From an uncultured Pseudomonadota bacterium (GTDB lineage: Bacteria; Pseudomonadota; Gammaproteobacteria; Burkholderiales; JALYOK01), in assembly GCA_902826775.1 (NCBI GenBank), contig CADEHE010000003.1, forward strand, positions 367,892-431,891: 64,000 nt of DNA. Reading direction: 5' to 3'. The notes below the pieces were generated by a model. It was not told the DNA's origin, did no database searches, and saw only the letters and a program-made list of their open reading frames with translations. Below, piece by piece: positions 55,564 to 64,000 of the stretch (positions are counted from its first letter, which is position 1; each line of letters opens with the position of its first letter). The translations under genes and the position numbers were made by a program.

Positions 55564-55577
55564 TTGACCTAAGTCAA
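55564..55577. promoter_or_regulatory. FNR/CRP-type palindrome (TTGAC-N4-GTCAA)
   Basis: TTGAC-CTAA-GTCAA, a perfect palindrome of the FNR/DNR/CRP class, 55 bp before the UspA start and about 230 bp before the CHASE-PAS kinase start. Confidence 0.6.
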
Positions 55578-55806
55578 CGAGAGACCCCCTCTTGTTGAAG
55601 CCGCGCCCGCGCGCGCAGGGGGGTCGGCCGGCACTCACACAGAGGCTAGCGTGACTAACGCGCGACATGCCGTCGTGAGGCGGTATCGGATCGCAGTTAG
55701 ATGCTAGTTCTGCATATACCCGCTGTAGGATATATCGCTCTACTTTATTCATGCTTACTTAACTGAACATCCTCTTCATTGTATACCTTGAGTTAAGCTC
55801 ACGACT

Positions 55807-58767
55807 ATGTCCAATGCCGCCGCAACTCTATTGAGCGTGCCGAAGTCACGCTTGCCGTGGCTGGTGCTGGCGGTATCGGCCGTCTGCACCCTGCTCGCAT
55901 GGCAGGTGCTACGCGAGGCTACCGCGGCGCGCGCGCGCGCGCAGTTCGACTCACACGTGCAACGCGCTACTCGCGAGATCGAGCTCCGTATGCGCGCGTA
56001 CGAACAAACGCTACACGGCGCCGCCGGTTTGTTTGGCGCATCCCGCAAACTCGAGCGTCTCGACTGGCGCAACTATGTCAGCAACCTGAAAATCGAGAAG
56101 TACTATCCAGGCATTCAAGCCATTGGCTACGCGGACGCTCTCACACAGAACGATTTGCCGGGGTTTCTCGCTGCGATCCGTTCCGATGTCGCCGCCGGCT
56201 ATACCATCTACCCCGCCGGCACGCGCACTACTTATGCGCCCATTCGTTACATTGAGCCGTTCACCGGCACCAATATCCGCGCGCTTGGCTTCGACATGTA
56301 CGCCGAGCCGGTGCGCAAGGCGGCGATGGACCAAGCGCGCGATAGCGGCGATGCGGTGCTCAGCGGCAAAATCACCTTGATCCAAGACGAATCGAACATC
56401 GAGTCGCAGAGCGGCAGTCTGCTTTATGTGCCGGTATTTCGCCACGGGCTGCCGACTTCGACCCGCGCGGAACGGCAAGCGGCGCTGCTGGGATTTGTCT
56501 ACGCCGCCTTTCGCATGAAGGATCTCATGTCGGAAGTCCTGCGCTCGCACGCGGGCGACATCGATATCGAGATCTTCGATGGTCCCAACGCAAGACATGA
56601 AACACTACTGTTTGATGGCGACGCCACGCTGCACGCGGGCGCTCAGCAATACCCCACGCCCCTGCACAGTCAGCAGCAGATCAGCGTGGCAAAGCGAAGC
56701 TGGACACTCGCCTTCGCTGCACATCCGGACTATCTAAGCAACGTCTACGGAATCACCCCAACGCTGGCGCTACTGGGCGGTGGCTCCATTAGTTTGCTGC
56801 TGTTCGGTTTGAGCGGGGCGCAGGCCAACACGCGAGCGCGCGCGCAATTGCTCGCGCAAGAGATGACCGGTGCATTGCAACAAAGCGAAGCGCGCCTGGA
56901 CGGCATTATCCGCGGCGCTGCGGAGGCAATCATCATGACCGATGCCGATCAAAATATCGTCATGTTCAATCCTTCTGCGGAGCGCATCTTCCGCTGCGAT
57001 GCGCGGCTAGCGATCGGCGCCCCCTTGGAGCGCTTCATCCCCACCCGTTTTCGTGCTGCGCACCGTGCGCACGTTGACGCTTTCGGCCGCACCGGCGTAT
57101 CCACGCGCGCGATGGGCGCAGAACTCCAGCTATTCGCGCTGCGCGCCGACGGCGACGAATTTCCGATTGATGCCTCGATTTCGCGCATACAGCAAAGCGG
57201 CAAGACATTCTATGCCGTGCTGTTGCGCGACATCACACGCCGCATCGAGGCGGAGGCGCGCGTGCGCCGCAGTGAACAACAGCTCGCCGAAGCCCAAGCC
57301 ATCGCTCACATAGGCAGTTACGAACTAAATCTGCGCCCGCGCAACGACTACTACTGGTCGGACGAGCTGCTGCGCATCGCCGGCCTTACCGAAGTGCCTG
57401 CGGATTGGTCTTCCCCCGCATACGCCGCGCAGATCGTCCACCCGGAGGATCGCCCGAATCTGTTGCGAGAGTTTCAGCGCATGCTCAAGGTTCGCGACAC
57501 CTTTGACATTGAGTACCGCATCGTGCGCGCAGACGGCGAGGTGCGATGGGTGCGCGATCTGGCCAAACCAACAATCGCAGCGGACGGCAAAGTCGATAAG
57601 CTGATCGGCACTGTGCAGGACATAACCGAGCGCAAAGCTGCCGAAAGCGCCATCCTCGCCGCCAACGAGTTCAATCAGCAGATTATGACCAGCGTCAACG
57701 AAGGCATCATCGTCTACGACCGTGACTTGCGTGCGGTGGTATGGAACCCATTCATGGAGTCCTTAACGGGCATGCGGCGCGAGCAAGTGATCGGCCAGCA
57801 CATCTACGAGGTTTTTCCAGGTCTGCGCGAGCACCCCGTGCACCACAGCCTGCAACGCGCCCTAGCCGGCGAATCAGTCGTAGCGAGCGAGCCGATCGGG
57901 CGTATCCGCGGCACCAATAGATTCCTGCCTACGGGCCGCCACGACGACGTGAGGGACGATCCGCGCATTGCTTGGACTATCGCATCTTGGGCACCGCGCC
58001 GCGATCAGCGTGGTGACATCATAGGCGTCATCACAATCGTGTTGGACGTAACTCAGCTCAAGCGCAGCCAAGATCAGCTCCGCCAAAGCAACGACAAGCT
58101 GCGCCAACTCTCGGCTCACTTGGAATCCGCGCGCGAGGCGGAGCGCGCGCGCATCGCACGCGAGATACACGACGAACTGGCGGGAACGCTCACCGGCATC
58201 AAGATGGATTTGAGTACATCGCTGGAGCTGGCCGAATCGGTTCCAGCACTGCACACGAAGTTGAGCAAGTCCAAGCAATTGGTCGACAACGCCGTGCAAA
58301 CCACCCGGCGCATCATCAACGATCTACGCCCAAGCATTCTGGACAACCTCGGTGTGTGGGCAGCAATCGAATGGATCGCGAATGATGTGGCAGAGCGCGC
58401 CAATCTGGAATGCGAGGTCGCGATTGACTCAGGCGCCGCGGAGACCGATCTGCCACCTGCGATCAGCACCGCGCTATTTCGTATCGTTCAGGAGTCACTG
58501 AACAATATCTGGCGCCACGCCGATGCCACTCGTGTAAGCGTCCGCGGGCAGCGAACCGATGACGCAATAGTGGTAGAAATCGTCGACGACGGCAAAGGAA
58601 TGAATGAGGCAGATCTGGCCAAGGCAGGTCATTGGGGCGTGATGGGTATGCACGAGCGTGCAATGTCGCATGGCGGCAGCGTTCACATCGATAGCAAGAT
58701 TGGTGTTGGAACCACGGTTCGGGTTGAGTTGCCGCTAGCGAGCAGGCCGTCGCAAGGGCCGCAGTAG
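55807..58767 (+). CDS. CHASE-PAS sensor histidine kinase (NarL-type, HisKA_3)
   Basis: This 986-residue membrane kinase has TM1 (about 18-38), a CHASE domain (about 60-275) containing FDMYAEPVRKAAMDQARDSG and VYAAFRMKDLM, TM2 (about 322-345), three PAS domains (about 370-485, 495-605, 615-755), HisKA_3 with phospho-acceptor His in RIAREIHDELAGTLTGIK (about residue 788), and HATPase_c ending in HWGVMGMHERA. CHASE senses small extracellular ligands. No NarL/LuxR response regulator is next to it, so it is an orphan here. Confidence 0.92.
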   Translation: MSNAAATLLSVPKSRLPWLVLAVSAVCTLLAWQVLREATAARARAQFDSHVQRATREIELRMRAYEQTLHGAAGLFGASRKLERLDWRNYVSNLKIEKYYPGIQAIGYADALTQNDLPGFLAAIRSDVAAGYTIYPAGTRTTYAPIRYIEPFTGTNIRALGFDMYAEPVRKAAMDQARDSGDAVLSGKITLIQDESNIESQSGSLLYVPVFRHGLPTSTRAERQAALLGFVYAAFRMKDLMSEVLRSHAGDIDIEIFDGPNARHETLLFDGDATLHAGAQQYPTPLHSQQQISVAKRSWTLAFAAHPDYLSNVYGITPTLALLGGGSISLLLFGLSGAQANTRARAQLLAQEMTGALQQSEARLDGIIRGAAEAIIMTDADQNIVMFNPSAERIFRCDARLAIGAPLERFIPTRFRAAHRAHVDAFGRTGVSTRAMGAELQLFALRADGDEFPIDASISRIQQSGKTFYAVLLRDITRRIEAEARVRRSEQQLAEAQAIAHIGSYELNLRPRNDYYWSDELLRIAGLTEVPADWSSPAYAAQIVHPEDRPNLLREFQRMLKVRDTFDIEYRIVRADGEVRWVRDLAKPTIAADGKVDKLIGTVQDITERKAAESAILAANEFNQQIMTSVNEGIIVYDRDLRAVVWNPFMESLTGMRREQVIGQHIYEVFPGLREHPVHHSLQRALAGESVVASEPIGRIRGTNRFLPTGRHDDVRDDPRIAWTIASWAPRRDQRGDIIGVITIVLDVTQLKRSQDQLRQSNDKLRQLSAHLESAREAERARIAREIHDELAGTLTGIKMDLSTSLELAESVPALHTKLSKSKQLVDNAVQTTRRIINDLRPSILDNLGVWAAIEWIANDVAERANLECEVAIDSGAAETDLPPAISTALFRIVQESLNNIWRHADATRVSVRGQRTDDAIVVEIVDDGKGMNEADLAKAGHWGVMGMHERAMSHGGSVHIDSKIGVGTTVRVELPLASRPSQGPQ

Positions 58768-58810
58768 CCCACAGGAACGCCATCCCGGGAGTGCCGGCAG
58801 CATCTTCGCG

Positions 58811-58839
58811 TTGACCCAACCGCCGAGACGTCCTAAAAT
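58811..58839 (+). promoter_or_regulatory. Sigma70 promoter for tRNA-Asn
   Basis: TTGACC, a 17-bp spacer and TAAAAT, 12 bp upstream of the tRNA-Asn 5' end: a near-consensus promoter. Confidence 0.65.
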
Positions 58840-58850
58840 TCGAACTCTTT

Positions 58851-58926
58851 TCCCCGATAGCTCAGTCGGTAGAGCGACGGACTGTTAATCCGCAGGTCCC
58901 TGGTTCGAGCCCAGGTCGGGGAGCCA
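58851..58926 (+). tRNA. tRNA-Asn (anticodon GTT)
   Basis: The 76-nt sequence folds as a cloverleaf: acceptor TCCCCGA / TCGGGGA, D-arm GCTC...GAGC, anticodon loop CTGTTAA (GTT), T-arm CCTGG-TTCGAGC-CCAGG, discriminator G, and an encoded CCA end. It matches the usual tRNA-Asn sequence. Confidence 0.95.
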
Positions 58927-59027
58927 ATATCCACGTTGGTTTGTGATTTTTCAGCGAAATCCTGCTCCAAACCGCGTATGGATGCACCTCGTCTTGCCGC
59001 GGGGTGCCTCGATCGGCCGCGCCACCA

Positions 59028-60257
59028 TCATGCGTACAATTGACTCAAAATCTGAGTAAACCCTCGGAACCGGGCCCGTCTGCCGCGTATTGGAGCGTCC
59101 CTAAGCGCATAGCCAGGAAAGCGCGCTAGAAAACGACCGATCGCGATGTTTGCCTCGAGCCGCGCGAGTCCCATCCCAATACATTGATGCGCCCCTCCCC
59201 CGAACGCCACGTGCCGATTCGGAGCGCGCGCAATATCTAAGCGCTCGGGATCCGCGAACTGCGCGGGATCCCGGTTGGCGGCCCCGATACATAGCGTGAC
59301 GTATGTGCCCTTGGGCATTGCCACCCCACCGATTTCGACGGGCTGCGTCGTTACGCGATTGCCCAGTTGGTTGGAACTTTCGAAGCGCAACAACTCTTCG
59401 ACCGCGCTGGAGATCAACTCCGGCTGAGCGGCGAGGCGGGCCCTTTCCTTTGGGTATTCGCTGAGCGTGACCAAACCGTTACCGATTAAGTTCGTTGTCG
59501 TTTCGTGGCCGGCGTTGAGCAGGAAGATGCAGTTGTGCAACAACTCTTTCGCAGTGAGCCGCTCGCCGCCTTCCTCGCCTTGAATCAGGCGCGTGAGGAC
59601 GTCACGCTTTGGATCACCCGGCTGCTTGCGCCGCTGCGCTACCAGAGCACTCAGATAGTCGAGGAATTGCGCAACGGCCGCATTGCCCCTCTGCAATGTA
59701 TCCGGTGGCACGACCGGCTCCAACGCGCTCAGCACAGCCAACGACCAGCCCCGCAACGGCGCCCGCTCGGCACGCGGCACCGCCAACAGATTGCCAATGA
59801 TCTCTATTGGTATTGCGGCAGCAAAATCCTCAATCAGGTCGACGTGCTGCTTGTGGGCCATCTGCTCCAACAATTGGTCCACCAATCCCACCAGACCCGG
59901 CTGCATCGCAGCGATTGCTTGAGGCGTCAGCGCGCCGGCAATAAGCCGTCGAACACGCGTGTGCAGGGGCGGATCGTTGAACACTAAACTGCTGGTATGG
60001 TGTTCGTATAACAATGAATCGCCAAACTTCGGTTTGAACTCCGTCCTTTTGTCCGAGCTGAACAGCTTGGGGTTGCGGTACACGTAACTCACATCTTCGT
60101 AACGCGTGAGGAAATAGCTGCCGTCCGCCATACACTTTACCGGGGCGTACTCGCGCAACGCCGCGTAGTACGGATAGGGGTTATCGTAAAACGCCTGTGG
60201 CAAAGCGGTCAGATTGAAGGCTGCAGCTACTTTCCGCGCGTTATTGGTTTCGATCAT
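59028..60257 (-). CDS. Cytochrome P450
   Basis: This 409-residue bacterial class I-type P450 carries the oxygen-activating I-helix (LLNAGHETTTNLIGNG), the ExxR motif (EELLRFES), and the heme-binding loop (FGGGAHQCIGMGLARLE). ATG 60257 with GGGGAAG upstream is chosen; an ATG at 60308 would add 17 residues. No ferredoxin or reductase gene is adjacent, so its redox partner is elsewhere. The substrate is unknown. It is divergent from mmsA. Confidence 0.93.
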   Translation of the reverse strand: MIETNNARKVAAAFNLTALPQAFYDNPYPYYAALREYAPVKCMADGSYFLTRYEDVSYVYRNPKLFSSDKRTEFKPKFGDSLLYEHHTSSLVFNDPPLHTRVRRLIAGALTPQAIAAMQPGLVGLVDQLLEQMAHKQHVDLIEDFAAAIPIEIIGNLLAVPRAERAPLRGWSLAVLSALEPVVPPDTLQRGNAAVAQFLDYLSALVAQRRKQPGDPKRDVLTRLIQGEEGGERLTAKELLHNCIFLLNAGHETTTNLIGNGLVTLSEYPKERARLAAQPELISSAVEELLRFESSNQLGNRVTTQPVEIGGVAMPKGTYVTLCIGAANRDPAQFADPERLDIARAPNRHVAFGGGAHQCIGMGLARLEANIAIGRFLARFPGYALRDAPIRGRRARFRGFTQILSQLYA

Positions 60258-60340
60258 TCTGGCTTCCCCCGATCGCAGAGCGAAATCATAGCAGCGCAAA
60301 GCAATCACGCCGAGCGTCCAAAATCGGTCCGGGGTCAGCG

Positions 60341-60346
60341 TATAAT
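60341..60346 (+). promoter_or_regulatory. -10 element for mmsA
   Basis: Perfect TATAAT, 37 bp upstream of the mmsA start; no clear -35. Confidence 0.35.
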
Positions 60347-60382
60347 TTACGCCTCAAAAGTGCACATCCATAAAGGAATGCC

Positions 60383-61909
60383 ATGTCGGCCAATCCGCAA
60401 ATCGTCGCTAAACCCGCCCCGACCGTGAAGCTGTTGATTGACGGCAAGTTCGTCGATTCGGCAACGGACGAGTGGCGCGACGTCATCAACCCGGCCACGC
60501 AGGAGTTGCTGGCTCGCGTGCCGTTTGCTACTCAGGCTGAAGTCAACGCGGCAATCATCTCGGCAAAAGAAGCTTTCAAGACGTGGCGCAATACCCCGCT
60601 CGCGGCGCGCGCCCGTGTCATGCTCAAGCTGCAGCAACTCATCCGCGACAACATGAGCCGCATCGCGCAAACGCTGACCGCTGAACAAGGCAAGACACTG
60701 CCTGACGCTGAAGGCGATATTTTCCGCGGCCTGGAAGTAGTTGAGCATGCATGCTCAATCGGCAGCTTGCAGATGGGCGAGTTTGCCGAGAATGTCGCCA
60801 ACGGCGTCGACACTTACTCGATCCGTCAACCTATCGGCGTATGCGCCGGCATCTCGCCGTTTAACTTTCCCGCAATGATTCCGCTGTGGATGTTCCCGAT
60901 GGCGATCGTCTGCGGCAACACTTTCGTGTTGAAGCCGTCGGAGCAAGATCCCATGACACCGATGCTGCTGGCAGAGCTGGCCATCGAAGCAGGCGTGCCG
61001 CCGGGCGTGCTTAATATCGTGCATGGGGGCAAGGAAGTCGTCGACGCCTTGTGCACACACCCGGACATCGTCGCAGTTTCCTTCGTCGGATCCTGCCACG
61101 TTGGGAAACACGTCTATGAACTAGCCAGCGAGCATGGCAAGCGCGTGCAGTCGATGATGGGAGCGAAGAATCACGCGGTCGTGCTGCCGGACGCCAACAA
61201 GGATCAAGCCCTCAACGCGCTGATTGGCGCGTCTTTCGGCGCGGCCGGTCAACGCTGCATGGCGGTCAGCGTCGGTGTGCTGGTTGGCGAGGCGAAACAG
61301 TGGATCCCCGATCTGGTGGCGAAAGCCAAAACACTGAAAGTCGCCAATGGTAGCGAAAAGGGCGCAGATCTCGGCCCGCTCATTTCAAAAGCAGCCAAGA
61401 ATCGCGTCGTCGGTCTGATAGAAGACGGCGCAAAAGAAGGCGCCAAGTTGGAACTTGATGGGCGTGCTATCAAGGTTCCCGGGAACGAGAGCGGCAATTT
61501 TGTCGGTCCAACCATCCTCTCGGGCGTCAAACCTGGAATGAAGGTCTACGAAACCGAGATCTTCGGACCGGTATTGTCTTTGGTGAACGTTGCAACGCTA
61601 GATCAAGCCATTCAGCTCATCAATGACAACCCTTTCGGCAACGGCACCGCGATCTTCACGCAAAGCGGCGCCGCGGCGCGCAAATTTCAAAATGAAATCG
61701 ATGTTGGCCAAGTCGGCATTAACGTGCCGATTCCGGTGCCGGTGCCGTTCTTCAGTTTCACCGGCTCGCGCGGCTCGAAGCTCGGTGACCTCGGGCCTTA
61801 CGGTAAGCAAGTGGTGCAGTTCTACACGCAGACGAAGACCATCACGGCCCGCTGGTTTGATGATTCGGTGTCGGCGGGGAAAGTGAACACAACCATTTCC
61901 CTGAAATAG
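60383..61909 (+). CDS. mmsA: CoA-acylating methylmalonate-semialdehyde dehydrogenase
   Basis: MmsA converts methylmalonate semialdehyde to propionyl-CoA with NAD and CoA, in valine and beta-alanine breakdown. Seen are [55 protein letters not shown] with the Asn of this CoA-dependent subfamily, catalytic Cys in GQRCMAVSV, and the C-terminal [15 protein letters not shown]. The length is 508 residues. It is followed by mmsB. Confidence 0.95.
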   Translation: MSANPQIVAKPAPTVKLLIDGKFVDSATDEWRDVINPATQELLARVPFATQAEVNAAIISAKEAFKTWRNTPLAARARVMLKLQQLIRDNMSRIAQTLTAEQGKTLPDAEGDIFRGLEVVEHACSIGSLQMGEFAENVANGVDTYSIRQPIGVCAGISPFNFPAMIPLWMFPMAIVCGNTFVLKPSEQDPMTPMLLAELAIEAGVPPGVLNIVHGGKEVVDALCTHPDIVAVSFVGSCHVGKHVYELASEHGKRVQSMMGAKNHAVVLPDANKDQALNALIGASFGAAGQRCMAVSVGVLVGEAKQWIPDLVAKAKTLKVANGSEKGADLGPLISKAAKNRVVGLIEDGAKEGAKLELDGRAIKVPGNESGNFVGPTILSGVKPGMKVYETEIFGPVLSLVNVATLDQAIQLINDNPFGNGTAIFTQSGAAARKFQNEIDVGQVGINVPIPVPVPFFSFTGSRGSKLGDLGPYGKQVVQFYTQTKTITARWFDDSVSAGKVNTTISLK

Positions 61910-62020
61910 GAAAACTACGCAGTGGGACACGGAAGAAGCGAAACGTTGAGGTAATCTCATTTCGTTTCACCTATCATCTCTCACGCTTCACGCTGCTCTC
62001 TTCACGTTTCACGGCGCCAA

Positions 62021-62914
62021 ATGGATATAGCGTTCATCGGCCTGGGCAACATGGGCAATCCCATGGCGCGCAATCTCTTGCGCGCGGGCCATGCACTTAA
62101 GGTTTTCGACCTCGCCGCAGCGGCGGTCGATGCTCTAACCGAGCTTGGCGCGCGGCCGGCTAAGTCTCCCGCGGAGACAGCACGGGATGCCGAATTGGTC
62201 ATTACGATGCTGCCCTCCTCGCCTCACGTTCGCGCCGTCTACACCAATCCGGACGGCGTGCTGGCTAGTGTTGGACGCGGCGTTTTGCTGATCGACTGCA
62301 GCACCATCGATCCGCACACGGCGCACGATCTGACCGATCAAGCAGCTGCGCGCGGTAATGAGATGCTCGATGCGCCGGTTTCCGGCGGCACAGGCGGCGC
62401 TCAAGCGGGCACGCTTACTTTCATGGTTGGCGGTGCGGTGCACGCGTTTGCTCAGGCCAAACCGATCCTGGCTGCAATGGGCAAGAACATCGTGCATTGC
62501 GGCGGCCCGGGCACTGGCCAGGCCGCGAAGATCTGCAACAACATGCTGCTCGCCATCAGCATGATCGGCACGGCGGAAGCAATGTCGCTTGGGGCCAACC
62601 TTGGCATCGATCCGAAGCTGCTCGCGGGCATCATTAACACTTCCAGCGGGCGTTGCTGGAGTTCCGATACTTATAATCCGTATCCCGGTATAATTGAATC
62701 AGCACCGGCTTCTCGCGGCTATACTGGGGGCTTCGGTGCAGACCTAATGCTCAAAGACCTGGGCTTGGCGGTGGACGCGGCACGCACCGCAGGGCAAACC
62801 GTCGCGCTCGGCGCTTTAGCGCAGCAGTTGTATCAAATGATGAGTTCGCGCGGCGATGGCGGTAAGGATTTCTCCGGCATCATCAATCTCATCGCCAATC
62901 GCAAAATATCCTAA
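62021..62914 (+). CDS. mmsB: 3-hydroxyisobutyrate dehydrogenase
   Basis: MmsB oxidises 3-hydroxyisobutyrate to methylmalonate semialdehyde with NAD, just upstream of MmsA in valine catabolism. Seen are FIGLGNMGNPMARNL (dinucleotide fold), DAPVSGGTGGAQAGTL, and the catalytic Lys region LKDLGLAVDAA. The length is 297 residues. It lies 111 bp after mmsA; the gap holds four TTCAC pentamers with irregular spacing. Confidence 0.94.
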   Translation: MDIAFIGLGNMGNPMARNLLRAGHALKVFDLAAAAVDALTELGARPAKSPAETARDAELVITMLPSSPHVRAVYTNPDGVLASVGRGVLLIDCSTIDPHTAHDLTDQAAARGNEMLDAPVSGGTGGAQAGTLTFMVGGAVHAFAQAKPILAAMGKNIVHCGGPGTGQAAKICNNMLLAISMIGTAEAMSLGANLGIDPKLLAGIINTSSGRCWSSDTYNPYPGIIESAPASRGYTGGFGADLMLKDLGLAVDAARTAGQTVALGALAQQLYQMMSSRGDGGKDFSGIINLIANRKIS

Positions 62915-62970
62915 AGTTGCGGCAACGGTCGACGTTATCAGAGGATATCCTCTGGAACGAGCCGACTAAC

Positions 62971-64000
62971 GTGAACGCTGAGCCTGTGCTTACCGGGCAT
63001 ACGCAGCCCTCTTCCTCCAGCGCCGACGCAGCGCACGCGAACGATTTCGATGCGCTGACGCGCTTGGCGCGCCAGCTGTGCGACACCCCTATCGCCAGCA
63101 TCAGTTCCATGCGCCAGGAACGCGTCTGGTATCTCGCTGCGCAAGGCGTGCAGCTAGGCAGCGTAAGCACGCGCGTCGCGTTCGAGCCACACACCTTTAG
63201 GTCAAACAACGCTACGCTAGTCGTGCCAAACACGATGGCGGATGAACGTTTCGCCACGCATCCATTTGTCGCCCAACCGCCACGCATCCGCTTCTATGCT
63301 GGGACAACGATTTTCGGGCCCGATGATCAAGCTTTCGGATGCCTCTCAGTCATGGATTGCGTGCCGCGCTCGCTCGGAGAGGCCCAGTCCGAAGCGCTGC
63401 GGGTTTTGGCGCGTCAGGTCAGCGTGCAACTCGCGTTGCGCAGAACCCAGAATGATCTCGAGCAGGTCCTGGCCGTACGCGATGCGTTGCAAGACAAGCT
63501 CACAAGCTACCAGACGCGCCTGGACGATGCGCTGATTCGCCTGAATACCGAAAGCACCATCGACGCGCTAACCGGGCTGCCCAATCGCCGCGCCTTCGAC
63601 ACCCGGCTGGACGAAGAAACCGACCGCGCGCGCCGATATGAACTACCCATTTCGCTGCTGTTGTTGGAGATCGATCGCTTTGCGCAGCACCAAACCATAC
63701 GTGGACACGAGGGCGGCAACGATCTGCTCAAAAACTTAGCTCAACATCTGCGCAGGGGATTGCGCCAGTCGGACATGCTGAGCCGTTACAGTCCGTCCGG
63801 TTTCGCAATCATTCTGCCGAATACCGGGTTCGACGGCTGCTGCGCTTTGGCTGAGCGCATGCGCAAGAGCGTCCAAGCCGCGGAGTGGTCTGCAAAAGAT
63901 GTCACCCTCAGCGCCGGCATGTCCAGCCAGGCCAGCGCCAGCGCCCAAAGTGCCGCGTTGCTCGCCGAGGCGGTAAAGGCGCTGACACTTGCGAAACAAA
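62971..64000 (+). CDS. GAF-GGDEF protein, partial at window end
   Basis: The frame is open from GTG 62971 to the window end (343 codons) and lacks its 3' part; TTG 62917 is an alternative start. Residues about 25-150 look like a GAF sensor (LTRLARQLCDTPIASISSM, FYAGTTIFGPDDQAFGCLSVMD). A coiled-coil linker (about 155-195) precedes a GGDEF domain starting DALTGLPNRRAFD. The signature is destroyed: SRYSPSGFAIILP replaces the usual RYGGDEF, with SPSGF at residues 274-278, and the earlier metal Asp region is EIDRF rather than DIDHF. Cyclase activity is therefore unlikely; it may be a c-di-GMP receptor or a scaffold. Confidence 0.85.
   Translation, partial: MNAEPVLTGHTQPSSSSADAAHANDFDALTRLARQLCDTPIASISSMRQERVWYLAAQGVQLGSVSTRVAFEPHTFRSNNATLVVPNTMADERFATHPFVAQPPRIRFYAGTTIFGPDDQAFGCLSVMDCVPRSLGEAQSEALRVLARQVSVQLALRRTQNDLEQVLAVRDALQDKLTSYQTRLDDALIRLNTESTIDALTGLPNRRAFDTRLDEETDRARRYELPISLLLLEIDRFAQHQTIRGHEGGNDLLKNLAQHLRRGLRQSDMLSRYSPSGFAIILPNTGFDGCCALAERMRKSVQAAEWSAKDVTLSAGMSSQASASAQSAALLAEAVKALTLAKQ

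Noticed and set aside
61966..62012. CreB tag candidate upstream of mmsB
   Set aside because: Spacings between TTCAC copies are 16, 9 and 2 bp, not 6.

Overview
The window comes from a proteobacterium of roughly 60% GC, most likely a betaproteobacterium. The markers are an adjacent aat-bpt pair, an Rnf complex ending in nth, an mltD / methyltransferase-rnhA-dnaQ block, an SHP/DHC haem-protein cluster with a QseBC-type two-component pair, an mrp-metG divergence, and a betaproteobacterial-type tRNA-Asn. A Rhodocyclales, Burkholderiales or Nitrosomonadales relative is plausible, but the genus cannot be named from sequence alone. Gene density is high. No transposase, integrase, phage gene, CRISPR array or rRNA was seen.

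Layout. 0-4.5 kb: a cre locus (creB-creC, then creD under its own promoter with a perfect CreB tag), split by a secreted EF-hand protein gene on the other strand. 4.5-8.2 kb: a membrane metal-dependent hydrolase homologue, then moaA-mobA-moeA for molybdenum cofactor. 8.2-10.4 kb: sodC, then aat and bpt, the two N-end-rule aminoacyl transferases. 10.6-18.7 kb: pyrD, ald, rnfABCDGE and nth. 18.7-19.4 kb: two small c-type cytochromes. 19.5-26.8 kb: one minus-strand run in which a methyltransferase, rnhA and dnaQ read into a TonB-dependent receptor, a periplasmic binding protein and a membrane GGDEF-EAL protein. 27-37 kb: mltD, fhs, glk, a DUF427 gene, an SDR, mrp and metG. 37-43 kb: a broken DUF1993 gene, a two-subunit molybdenum hydroxylase, a pair of repeated palindromic operators, and a DUF6502-DUF5666 pair. 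43-50 kb: an oxidoreductase-SelD fusion and the SHP/DHC/cytochrome b561/two-component cluster. 50-56 kb: stress genes (DUF2934, DUF294-CBS, exonuclease, Hsp20, two UspA, TrxC) whose control regions hold four FNR/ANR-type palindromes. 55.8-64 kb: a large CHASE-PAS histidine kinase, tRNA-Asn, a P450, mmsA-mmsB, and a GAF-GGDEF protein cut by the window end.

How it fits together. The window is rich in redox and low-oxygen functions: Rnf, SHP/DHC, small cytochromes, the Mo hydroxylase, a predicted anaerobic stress regulon, SodC and TrxC. It is also rich in signalling: two OmpR-type two-component pairs, an orphan kinase and two GGDEF proteins. The most system-like and least explained unit is the receptor / binding protein / GGDEF-EAL trio joined by tight overlaps to the dnaQ operon. 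It looks like an envelope-spanning route from an extracellular ligand to c-di-GMP. Other candidates for new biology are the CreB-tagged creD split from creBC, the GTGTAA-N5-TTACAC operators facing the Mo hydroxylase and DUF6502, the CTTAAG-type boxes at the SHP operon, the cluster of FNR-type boxes, a mobA with no standard start codon, and a GGDEF domain with a destroyed active-site motif.
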